Positions 8,266 through 15,783 of a stretch of DNA of 64,000 nucleotides are shown here, piece after piece (position 1 is the first letter of the stretch; each line of letters opens with the position of its first letter). The notes below the pieces were generated by a model. The model was not told where the DNA came from. It made no database searches and saw only the letters and a program-made list of their open reading frames with translations. The stretch comes from Poriferisodalis sp965215815 (lineage in GTDB: Bacteria; Actinomycetota; Acidimicrobiia; Acidimicrobiales; Poriferisodalaceae): assembly GCF_965215815.1 (NCBI RefSeq), contig NZ_CBDCEO010000013.1:1364001-1428000 (forward strand), in the 5' to 3' direction. The translations under genes were made by a program, and so were the position numbers.

Positions 8266-9945
8266 TCAGCTCTCGACTTCGTCGACACGCAGATAGCGAC
8301 GTGCGCGCGTTTTTCCGACCAGCCGAACCTTGCCGGTTGCAGCGAGTTCGTTGAGGACGTTGCGGGCTGCTGCCCGCTCCACGCCGACCAGCTTCGCCGC
8401 CTCGGCGGTGGACAGGCTGCCGACACGGTCAATTTCTTGTAGCAACCTGCTGCTGAGTTCGTAGACCTCGCCGCCTGCTGGCGCCCCGGCACGCCTGATG
8501 ACACCGTCCGAAAGCTGGTACTGCGTGCCGCCCGCGCGCCCCACGCGTTTCACGAGACCCCGCAAGCGCATCTCATCGAGCAGGGAGTCCAGGTCGATGC
8601 TTGGGAGAATGTCACTGAGATGTCGCTTGGCAGCTTCACCGCGGCGTCGAAGCTCGACCAGCACTCGGCGCTCCTCAGCCGAACCGGGCCACGGATCGAG
8701 GGCGAGGAGCCACGCCTGCTCGTCGAGATCAACCAAGAATTGGTTACGCAGAGTCACAGTCACCGAATCAGCGGTGGCAGTGAACTCCGGGGGCAGCATC
8801 AGTCGTGCTTCCATCTCGTGATACATGCGGTCAACTCCCTCCCCGAACTCCTCCACTAGACCCATGCCGCGCAGTGTCCGCATCAACCGGCGATTGCGGC
8901 TGAAGTGCTCCTCGCGCATGTTGTCGACCGTGATGTGACCAGCGAGCGGGCCAGGGCTGCGAATCTCAATGCGGTCGTCCCACACGGTCACGTCGATGGT
9001 GGTCCCGACGAGGCCGTAGTCGCGGTGCGCGAGAGCGTTCAGCAGTGCCTCCCGCACCACAGCAAGCGGGTACTCCGGAATGGGCTCGCGAAACAGGCCA
9101 GACACCATCTCGTACGTGCGGGTGTGCTTGTCGATGAAATCGACACAGCACTCAATTGCGCCTTGCAGCGGTCCCCAGCATTCGTGACGGTCCGAGGCGG
9201 CACCGGCAATTGGGCCGATCCCTGATCGGCGCACGAGATGCACAGCGGCGCCGGCGACGAATTGGCGCGGGTCATGTGCGAACAGAATCGCCGCGGCGGT
9301 CGTCACCTCGACGTCGCTGCTCGTTGCGGCGCTGGGGGCTCGCTCTGCGAGGTGCAAGTCGACGAGTGCGTCGACGAGGCTTGTCGCGGCAACAGGAGGT
9401 CGCCGGTCGTAGGCCAGCGTGGAGTTGACGAGTTCGAGGTCGAAATCGGCGGGATTGAACCGGCGATTCAACTGTTCTTCTTCCGCCGAACGTCGAGACC
9501 GGTCTCGGACGAACGCGGCGAGCGCATCGCCCACTAGCGGCTGTGAGTCGCCGCCGACGCGGCGAAGAAGCCGTCCGTCGGGCGTAGTGACGATGCGGCC
9601 GCTGATCTGGGGGATCTCGACCGCGATCAGTTCGAACTCGTCGACGCGGAACGGCTTGAGCTCAACAGGGACGTTGCATTGGTTCGCGTAGCGGGTGATG
9701 CGGTTCTGAGTTCCCTGTCCCAACGGGCAACCGACGATCTGGCGCTTGTCGTCGGTGTCACTCACACCCAAGATCGCGAGACCGCCATCGGTCATCGCCA
9801 TCGCGGGGAGCAATTCCTTGAAGCTGTCTCCAGGTCCGCCTTTGAAATCAAGCGTTGCGTGTCCGACCTCGCCGAACAGTTCCCAAAACTGACCGGCCGT
9901 GAGATCTTCGGGAATGTCGGCGAGCTGAAGCTGCGGCCGAGCCAT
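8266..9945 (-). CDS. AlbA_2 / HATPase_c_4 regulator (Schlafen AlbA-type, RecG-related family)
   Basis: 559 residues from the ATG at 9945. An in-frame ATG at 10044 would lie inside the palindrome array and add a sequence unlike the family. The N-terminal part has the AlbA_2 signature (FKGGPGDSFKELLPAMAMTD then GLAILGVSD). The middle has the HATPase_c_4 signature EALLNALAHRDY with IEIRSPGPL and RNRRL. The C-terminus carries winged-helix-like segments. Such proteins are putative DNA-binding, ATP-binding transcription regulators. It lies between an integrase and a CWB2 gene on the same strand. The palindrome array immediately upstream suggests autoregulation (inference). Confidence 0.8.
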   Translation of the reverse strand: MARPQLQLADIPEDLTAGQFWELFGEVGHATLDFKGGPGDSFKELLPAMAMTDGGLAILGVSDTDDKRQIVGCPLGQGTQNRITRYANQCNVPVELKPFRVDEFELIAVEIPQISGRIVTTPDGRLLRRVGGDSQPLVGDALAAFVRDRSRRSAEEEQLNRRFNPADFDLELVNSTLAYDRRPPVAATSLVDALVDLHLAERAPSAATSSDVEVTTAAAILFAHDPRQFVAGAAVHLVRRSGIGPIAGAASDRHECWGPLQGAIECCVDFIDKHTRTYEMVSGLFREPIPEYPLAVVREALLNALAHRDYGLVGTTIDVTVWDDRIEIRSPGPLAGHITVDNMREEHFSRNRRLMRTLRGMGLVEEFGEGVDRMYHEMEARLMLPPEFTATADSVTVTLRNQFLVDLDEQAWLLALDPWPGSAEERRVLVELRRRGEAAKRHLSDILPSIDLDSLLDEMRLRGLVKRVGRAGGTQYQLSDGVIRRAGAPAGGEVYELSSRLLQEIDRVGSLSTAEAAKLVGVERAAARNVLNELAATGKVRLVGKTRARRYLRVDEVES

Positions 9946-9969
9946 GTCCACCACTCTAGCCAGCGAGGA

Positions 9970-10090
9970 GAAGATTTTACAATCTTCCCCACATAATCGC
10001 TGAATAGAAGATTTCTGAGAGAAGATTTTATAATGTTCTCTCAATACCTAGTATTTTCTGCTTTGTCGACGAAAGATTTCACAATCTTCC
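9970..10090 (-). promoter_or_regulatory. Array of three palindromes centred 51 bp apart
   Basis: Three inverted repeats share the core AAGATT-N4-AATCTT. They are GAAGATT-N4-AATCTTC (9970-9987), AGAGAAGATT-N4-AATGTTCTCT (10018-10041, one mismatch) and AAGATT-N4-AATCTT (10073-10088). Their centres are 9978.5, 10029.5 and 10080.5, exactly 51 bp apart, about five helical turns. A lone half-site GAAGATT lies at 10008. The array fills the AT-rich gap between the integrase end and the AlbA_2 start, so an operator for that regulator is the simplest reading. Confidence 0.75.
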
Positions 10091-10104
10091 CTCCGCTGGG
10101 TGCC

Positions 10105-11307
10105 TCAAGCGGAGCGCCGGCGGCGTGGCGCCACGAAGTCGGCCCAGGCGGCCATGAGCTCTCGGCGCTGATCGAAGAGGTCGCCGCGGACGTAGGCGGC
10201 TTCGGTGCTGTTGCCCAGGACGTGCGCCAGTGCGGCTTCCCCGACGGCCCACGGCACCGTGGTGGCCTCGATGGCCCACGTCTTGAATGAGGAACGAAAG
10301 CCGTGGACGGTGCAGTCGATCCCGTTGGTGCGCAGCAGCTTCAGCAGCGTCTGCCAGCTCAGCGTCTGCCCGGGCTTGAGCGGTGACGGGAACACCAGGC
10401 GAGAAAAGCCGTCAAACCGGCGAGCTGCCTTGAGCACATCGAGCGCCTGGCGGCTCAGCGGCACACGATGCTCGACGCCGGACTTCATGCGTCCGGCGGG
10501 GATGCGCCATGCAGCTTCGGCTTCGTCGATCTCGGGCCACCGTGCGCCGCGCGCTTCGCTGGATCGGGTTGCGGTGAGTGCCACGAAGCGAAGGCACAGC
10601 TTCGCCGCGTCACAGGAGCTCGACTTGGCGATCACCTTGAGCGCTTCGGGGACGTCGCGGTAGTCGAGCGCGCGCTGGTGACTGCGCACACGCGGCATGC
10701 GAGGGAGCGCGGCGTCGATGCCGTCGCCGGCTGCGTTCGAGGCAATGTGCTCGTTCAGCGCCATCGCGTAGGAGAGCACCGTGCGGATGCGTTGGCGCAC
10801 CCGGCGGGCCGTCTCGGGCTTTTCGTGCCAGATGGGATGCAGGACGGCGAGCACATCGGCTCGCGTGATGCGGTCGACGGGCAAGTGCAGGAGGGGCCCG
10901 GCATGGCGGTGCAGCGAGTCGATCCATTCCTGCGCGTGGCGGGCGCTGCGCCAGCGCGGCTCGTTCAGTGCGTGCACGGCGGCTGCAGCTTCGGCGAACG
11001 TCGGCACGCCGAAAATGCTGGTGCTGCGGCTGTTGCTGCGGATGTGCGGGGCGTCATCGCGCCCGGCCTCTGCCCGGTCGGCGGCCTCGGCTCGCAGCTC
11101 AGCGGCTAGCCGGCGGGCGTCACCGAGGCTGACCCGGGGGTACGGCCCAAGCCCGACGTCGCGGCGCTTGCCGTCAACCGTGACCCGTACCACCCACGAG
11201 CGGCGGCCCGAGGGCTTGACATTGAGCGTGAGCCCGCCGCCGTCAGCGTGTTTTCCCGGAGGGGCAGCTTCGACCTCCGAAGTAGTGAGTCGCTCGGCTG
11301 GTGCCAC
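10105..11307 (-). CDS. P4-type tyrosine integrase with DUF4102 arm-binding domain (copy 1)
   Basis: About 400 residues. The N-terminal DUF4102 domain is marked by GKHADGGGLTLNVKPSGRRS and the GLGPYPRVSLGDAR segment. The SAM-like core-binding domain follows, then the catalytic domain with ATRSSEAR (Arg), HGFRSSF (HxxR), LAHVLGNSTEAAYVRGD (second His and Tyr) and the typical DQRRELMAAWADF tail. All expected catalytic residues are visible. GTG at 11307 (VAPAERLTTSEVE) aligns with the start of the second copy; a longer frame opens at 11379. Members of this family integrate genomic islands, often at tRNA genes, but no tRNA is seen here. It is divergent from the CWB2 gene at 11482. Confidence 0.9.
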   Translation of the reverse strand: MAPAERLTTSEVEAAPPGKHADGGGLTLNVKPSGRRSWVVRVTVDGKRRDVGLGPYPRVSLGDARRLAAELRAEAADRAEAGRDDAPHIRSNSRSTSIFGVPTFAEAAAAVHALNEPRWRSARHAQEWIDSLHRHAGPLLHLPVDRITRADVLAVLHPIWHEKPETARRVRQRIRTVLSYAMALNEHIASNAAGDGIDAALPRMPRVRSHQRALDYRDVPEALKVIAKSSSCDAAKLCLRFVALTATRSSEARGARWPEIDEAEAAWRIPAGRMKSGVEHRVPLSRQALDVLKAARRFDGFSRLVFPSPLKPGQTLSWQTLLKLLRTNGIDCTVHGFRSSFKTWAIEATTVPWAVGEAALAHVLGNSTEAAYVRGDLFDQRRELMAAWADFVAPRRRRSA

Positions 11308-11443
11308 GTAGTCGCCCCAATTATTCCCCGCATCGATCCCCCAAGAACTACGGGCTTTTGGGGCCTCTCGGGGGAACAATCACGCAATAACTATGGGTTT
11401 TCTGCCCATCTGACCTGTGCTTTTGGGCCTCTCGTTCCATGAA

Positions 11444-11485
11444 ATGACGCAGGAGGGTACAGAACAAGGAGAAATGGAACCTTGA
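11444..11485 (+). CDS. Possible 13-residue leader peptide overlapping the CWB2 start (copy 1)
   Basis: ATG ACG CAG at 11444 opens a 13-codon frame, MTQEGTEQGEMEP, whose TGA overlaps the TTG start of the CWB2 gene (TTGA). The second integrase/CWB2 module has a frame of identical length and position encoding MTQKHAEQGETEP. The overlap would permit termination-reinitiation coupling. Only these two of the four TTG-start genes have an in-frame ATG, so the conservation may simply be of the untranslated leader. Confidence 0.3.
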   Translation: MTQEGTEQGEMEP

Positions 11486-14187
11486 ACACTCGAACGAGGC
11501 GGCGGGGCAGGCGCTCTTTCGCAGCGATCTTGGCGGCGATGCTTATGGCATCGGTGCTTGCGGTCGTTGCGGGTTCCCCAGCCCAAGCCGCAAACACATC
11601 TTCCGAAGTAGTAACGGCAGATGGAGATCGTGAGTTTGGCGGTCGTGACCGCTATGACACCGCGCTCCGTCTCGCCAAGAACTTCGCTACAGCCAAGGGC
11701 GGCCTCGGGAATATCCCGACGGCGTTCGTGGCTTCGGGCTACACGCTGGTCGACGCCGTCTCGGTGTCGGGCCTGGCGGGCTACCTGGACGCGCCAATCA
11801 TGTTGACGCCGTCCGACAGCTTGCACGGCGGCGTGGCTGACTTCATTGAGGACTACGGCGTAGACACCATCTACGTCCTGGGCGGCAGCGCAGCTATCGC
11901 CGACTCGGTCCTCGAAGACATGGAGGCCCTTGCCAACGAGCCGACGGTCTCCCGCATTGAGGGTGCCGATCGCTACGCAACGGCTGCTGCTGTTGCTGCC
12001 AAGCTGGGCGGCGGCGCTGCCTGGTGCGGCGGCGAGGACGCTGCAGCCATCCTGGTGAACGGCGGCGACATGTCGCTGGCCGATGCCATGATGGTCGGCC
12101 CGATTGCCAACCGCCTGCAGTTGCCGGTGCTGATGACCGCAGCCGATGAGCTGCCTTCAGCAACCGCTGACTTCATCGAGGGCGATGACATCGAGCACGT
12201 CATCATCGTGGGCGGCACTGACGCCGTCTCCGAGGATGTCGAGGGTGCGCTGACTGATGCAGGCGTCGACACTGTCGACCGCATCGCAGGCGACACCCCG
12301 GCAGGCACCTCGGTGGCGCTGGCTGAGCTCGGCTTCAACGGCTGCTCGGACGACCTCGATCCGGTCTCGGGCGACACTGTGGCGCTGGTGCACCGCGATG
12401 CGCTGCCTGACGGCGTTGCGGCTTCCCCGGTGCTGGCGAACACCTTCGCCGACGGCTCTCTGGTCCCGATCTTGGTGGTTGGCGACACGCTGCCCGCCTC
12501 GGTCCGCGACTACCTGGCCGCCATACCGGACGAAGACGCCGGCGGGAACAAGGTCAACCTCAAGATCGTGGCGATCGGCGGCACCGCTGCCGTGAGTGCG
12601 AGCGTGATGGATGCTGCGCTTGCCGCAGCGTCCTCGGCTGATGCCCTGACGGTTCAAATCGGTGCCAATACCGACAAGAACGATGACGGTGAGGTTGACC
12701 TCAAGGACCTGCCAGCACCCACTGACACGGCCGTGAGGCTGTACTTCAGTGACGACGTCATTGCTGAGGACACCCAGCTTGAAGGCAAGATCCGCGACGC
12801 CGTCGAGCTGAACGGTGCGCCCGCACGGCTCGCCGAAACCAACGAAGTGGATCACGCCGGTGCGGATGACGATTGCAATCCCGACCAAGTGACGGTGACC
12901 TTCGCGAGTGAGCTGAAGGCAGGCGACACCGTGTCGGTGGTTGGCGGCTTCAAGCTTGGCGCTGCTGGCGACCAGCGGTCTGTCGGTTCAGCGTCGTACA
13001 CGGTTCCGGCTCCGACTCCGGACCGGACCCGTCCGACGATCAGCGTGATCATGATCGCTGGCCGCATGACGGCTGAGGTGACCATTTCCGAACCGGACGA
13101 TGCGGTCCTCAACGAGGACGACATCACGGTCAGGAGTGCCACTACTGGTCAGGATGTGCAGTCCGTTGACGAAACCTCGGGCATCATCACGTTCGCTTCG
13201 GCGCTCGTGGCTGGCGATCGCATCACGGTCGCAAGCGGTGCCGCTGAGGACGCTGCGCAAAACAAGAGCCTGCAGCGCTCGTTCACGGCGATCTCTCCGC
13301 ACAAGAGCCCACGGATCACCTCGGTGCTGATGAGCAACCTGAAGCACAGCGCTCAGGCCACTGCCAACGTTCCCGCAGGCATCGCTTCGGACGACATCTC
13401 GATCACTGCCAAGGCAGATGGCGCTGCGGCCGGTGCGGCCGGCAACGCCTGGTCCGTGGTGTTCGACGTGGCGAGCACGTGGGAGTCCGACGCTGAGGCT
13501 GCGGTCGACATCGACGTCCGGGTCAACAGCCGTGACCGAGCTGTGTTCGTCCGCTTCAACACGGGCAACGCCAAGTACGGCGACCTGAAGGATGCGCTCG
13601 AGGGCAACAGCGCCTTCAACGCAATGTTCGACGTGAAGCTGCCGGCCAACGCCGCTGGTGGCTGCGGGGCAACCCTGAACACCGCGCTGGGGCTCGGCAA
13701 CGACGACAGGCAGGTCACCACTGGCCTTCTGCTCGGCGGCGTGACCGAGGTTGCGATTGAAGTCCGCTTCAACGGCTACATCGAGTCCGTCGACCACGAC
13801 CAGTTGCTCATCGACATCCTTGATTACACGGTCACTCGTACGGATGCTGCGGACACCGCAGCTGTCCGGACAGCGCTTGACCTGAGTACTGCACCGACGG
13901 TGAGCTTCCCGACAACGACCGTGCGCTACGAGGCAACGACACAGGCGGGAGCCGCTGCGGCGAGCTTCCTTCCGCAGGTGCGTGACCTCGTGAACACGGC
14001 GGCTGGTGCCGACGCCATCAACGACGACTCGGCTACGACCGACGTCGACGAGGCGAAGGATGCCGTTGCGCAGGTTGCCGGCGGCTACGCCGACGACGTT
14101 GGGACGACTGCTGCGAACGAGGACAAGAACGGTGCCTCGCAGGTTCGCATCGGCCGGAGCAGCGGAGTCAAGGAGCCTGCTGCCTGA
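11482..14187 (+). CDS. Secreted three-repeat CWB2 cell-wall-binding protein (paralogue 3)
   Basis: 901 residues with a TTG start; the ATG at 11474 runs into a stop. It has a signal peptide ending near AQAANTS and three CWB2 repeats (GGRDRYDTA, GADRYATAA, then RIAGDTPAG), followed by beta-rich domains. The N-terminal EF-hand-like loop of its relatives is missing here (SSEVVTADGDREFGGRDR), but a similar loop, DKNDDGEVDLKD, appears after the CWB2 region. The ADGAAAGAAGNAW motif and the SQVRIGRSSGV tail match the paralogues. It is divergently paired with integrase copy 1 and followed by the shared 3' UTR and terminator. Likely a wall-anchored surface protein. Confidence 0.9.
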   Translation: MNTRTRRRGRRSFAAILAAMLMASVLAVVAGSPAQAANTSSEVVTADGDREFGGRDRYDTALRLAKNFATAKGGLGNIPTAFVASGYTLVDAVSVSGLAGYLDAPIMLTPSDSLHGGVADFIEDYGVDTIYVLGGSAAIADSVLEDMEALANEPTVSRIEGADRYATAAAVAAKLGGGAAWCGGEDAAAILVNGGDMSLADAMMVGPIANRLQLPVLMTAADELPSATADFIEGDDIEHVIIVGGTDAVSEDVEGALTDAGVDTVDRIAGDTPAGTSVALAELGFNGCSDDLDPVSGDTVALVHRDALPDGVAASPVLANTFADGSLVPILVVGDTLPASVRDYLAAIPDEDAGGNKVNLKIVAIGGTAAVSASVMDAALAAASSADALTVQIGANTDKNDDGEVDLKDLPAPTDTAVRLYFSDDVIAEDTQLEGKIRDAVELNGAPARLAETNEVDHAGADDDCNPDQVTVTFASELKAGDTVSVVGGFKLGAAGDQRSVGSASYTVPAPTPDRTRPTISVIMIAGRMTAEVTISEPDDAVLNEDDITVRSATTGQDVQSVDETSGIITFASALVAGDRITVASGAAEDAAQNKSLQRSFTAISPHKSPRITSVLMSNLKHSAQATANVPAGIASDDISITAKADGAAAGAAGNAWSVVFDVASTWESDAEAAVDIDVRVNSRDRAVFVRFNTGNAKYGDLKDALEGNSAFNAMFDVKLPANAAGGCGATLNTALGLGNDDRQVTTGLLLGGVTEVAIEVRFNGYIESVDHDQLLIDILDYTVTRTDAADTAAVRTALDLSTAPTVSFPTTTVRYEATTQAGAAAASFLPQVRDLVNTAAGADAINDDSATTDVDEAKDAVAQVAGGYADDVGTTAANEDKNGASQVRIGRSSGVKEPAA

Positions 14188-14192
14188 GAGCA

Positions 14193-14240
14193 AGCTGCAC
14201 AGTTGACCTGAACCGGCTGGTGGCCTGCCCACCCAGTCGG
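14193..14240 (+). repeat. Conserved CWB2 3' UTR element (copy B)
   Basis: Begins AGCTGCACAGTTGACCTGAA and continues through CCGGCTGGTGGCCTGCCCAC to CCAGTCGG. The two ends can pair around CCTG to form a bulged stem upstream of the terminator. Confidence 0.85.
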
Positions 14241-14258
14241 AACAGCCAAAACTGAGAA

Positions 14259-14288
14259 GGAGCCCCGGGGTTTCGGCCCTGGGGCTCC
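14259..14288 (+). terminator. GC hairpin terminator of CWB2 paralogue 3
   Basis: Arms GGAGCCCCGGGG / CCCTGGGGCTCC flank a 6-nt loop, with one mismatch. It is the same design and spacing from the 3' UTR element as at 18737. Confidence 0.8.
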
Positions 14289-14359
14289 TCGCGTCTGCGC
14301 CCGATCCCACGCTGCCCCAGGGGACCGATCGGCTGCTGCGCTGCGGGTTGGACGCCATG

Positions 14360-14377
14360 GGCGGCCTGAGGGCCGCC
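14360..14377 (-). terminator. Possible hairpin terminator of integrase copy 2
   Basis: GGCGGCC-N4-GGCCGCC is a perfect 7-bp stem about 60 bases beyond the end of the leftward integrase. It has no T-run, so it is a weaker candidate than the CWB2 terminators. Confidence 0.4.
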
Positions 14378-14439
14378 TGAGAGCCGCAGGACGGCCGCTG
14401 AGCGTCCGCCGGGCTTGCCGGGGTGGAAGACCGTCTCGC

Positions 14440-15606
14440 TCAGGTGCGCTTGCGCCGGGGTGCGGCGAAGTCGGCCCAGGCTGCCATGAGCTTGCGACGC
14501 TGGTCGAAGAGGTCGCCGCGGACGTACGCGGCTTCTGTGCTATTACCCACGACGTGCGCCAGCGCAGCCTCTCCGACGGCCCAAGGCGTCGAAGTTGCCT
14601 CTATTGTCCAGGTCTTGAACGAGGAGCGAAATCCATGAACGGTGCAGTCAAGTTCGTTGGTGCGCAGCAGTTTCAGCAGCGTCTGCCAGCTCAGCGGATA
14701 TCCGGGCTTGAGCGGTGAGGGAAACACCAGGTTGGAACCGTCTTCGAGATGGCGCGCCGCCTCGACCACCTCGAGCGCTTGGCGGCTCAGCGGGATGCGG
14801 TGCTCGATGCCGGACTTCATGCGCTCACCAGGAATGCGCCACGCTGCGTCGCATACCTCAATTTCATGCCAACAGGTGCCGCGGGCTTCGCCTGAGCGGA
14901 CCGCTGTCAGCACCAGGAACCGCAGGCACAGCTTCGCGGCGTCACTGGCGCTGGAAGCGGCTATCGCCCTGAGCGCTGCGGGCACGTCGCGATAGTGCAG
15001 CGCCCGCTGATGGTTGCGGACCCTCGGCATGGGCGGCAGTGCTGCATCGATCCCGTCGCCGGCGGCGTTCGAGACGATGTGCTCGTGCAGCGCCATGGCG
15101 TAGGCGAGCACCATGCGGACTCGCTGACGCACCCGGCGGGCCATTGCGGGCTTGTCGTGCCAGATGGGGTGCAGCACCCCCAGCACGTCGGCTCGTGTGA
15201 TGCGATCGACGGGCACATGTTGCAGCGGTGCCGCGTGGCGGCGCAGCGAGTCGAGCCATTCGTGGGCGTGGCGCTCGTTGCGCCAGCGCGGCTCGTTCAG
15301 CGCGTGCACCGCGGCGGCTGCCTCAGCGAACGTCGGCACGTCTCCTAAGCGCTGCGACGGCGAATCGGCGCCGCAGCTGTCGGCTTCGGCCCGCAGCTCG
15401 GTGGCTTTCAGGCGGGCGTCATCGAGACTGACGCCCGGATAGGCGCCGAGCCCGATGTCGCGGCGTTTGCCGTCAACGGTGAGCCGTGCAACCCACGAGC
15501 GGCGACCCGTCGGCTTGACCACGAGCGTGAGCCCGCCGCCGTCGGCGTGTTTGCCGGCGGGTGCGTCCTCGATCTGCGTTGCAGTGAGTCGCTGGGCCTG
15601 TGCCAT
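14440..15606 (-). CDS. P4-type tyrosine integrase with DUF4102 arm-binding domain (copy 2)
   Basis: 388 residues, clearly a paralogue of the integrase at 10105-11307. The DUF4102 segment (GKHADGGGLTLVVKPTGRRS) and the catalytic residues are intact: Arg in AVRSGEAR, HxxR in HGFRSSF, and His and Tyr in LAHVVGNSTEAAYVRGD. The start is ATG at 15606 (MAQAQRLTATQIED). It is divergently paired with the CWB2 gene at 15780. The homologous intergenic regions show that the integrase and CWB2 genes were duplicated together. It differs from copy 1 throughout, so the duplication is not recent. Confidence 0.9.
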   Translation of the reverse strand: MAQAQRLTATQIEDAPAGKHADGGGLTLVVKPTGRRSWVARLTVDGKRRDIGLGAYPGVSLDDARLKATELRAEADSCGADSPSQRLGDVPTFAEAAAAVHALNEPRWRNERHAHEWLDSLRRHAAPLQHVPVDRITRADVLGVLHPIWHDKPAMARRVRQRVRMVLAYAMALHEHIVSNAAGDGIDAALPPMPRVRNHQRALHYRDVPAALRAIAASSASDAAKLCLRFLVLTAVRSGEARGTCWHEIEVCDAAWRIPGERMKSGIEHRIPLSRQALEVVEAARHLEDGSNLVFPSPLKPGYPLSWQTLLKLLRTNELDCTVHGFRSSFKTWTIEATSTPWAVGEAALAHVVGNSTEAAYVRGDLFDQRRKLMAAWADFAAPRRKRT

Positions 15607-15741
15607 TGGGTTGCCCTTCCTGTTCCCCGCTCCGTGCCCCCAGGACTAATGGGAACGCACAGCACTCAGGGGAACGAACCGGCGCGAACTATCGGTTCTG
15701 CTGCCTTGTGACCTGCGGCTTTAGGACTGTCAGTTCACCAA

Positions 15742-15783
15742 ATGACGCAGAAACATGCTGAACAAGGAGAAACAGAACCTTGA
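15742..15783 (+). CDS. Possible 13-residue leader peptide overlapping the CWB2 start (copy 2)
   Basis: ATG at 15742 encodes MTQKHAEQGETEP and ends at a TGA overlapping the TTG start at 15780. It has the same length and overlap as the frame at 11444, with five amino-acid differences and no indel. Translation is unproven. Confidence 0.3.
   Translation: MTQKHAEQGETEP

Noticed and set aside
9970..10090. CRISPR-like array
   Set aside because: Only three short palindromic units with AT-rich intervals that are not spacer-like, and no cas genes; operator array fits better.
12988..14358. 456-residue minus-strand open frame inside CWB2 paralogue 3
   Set aside because: Antisense shadow; the plus-strand frame carries the conserved domains, leader and terminator.
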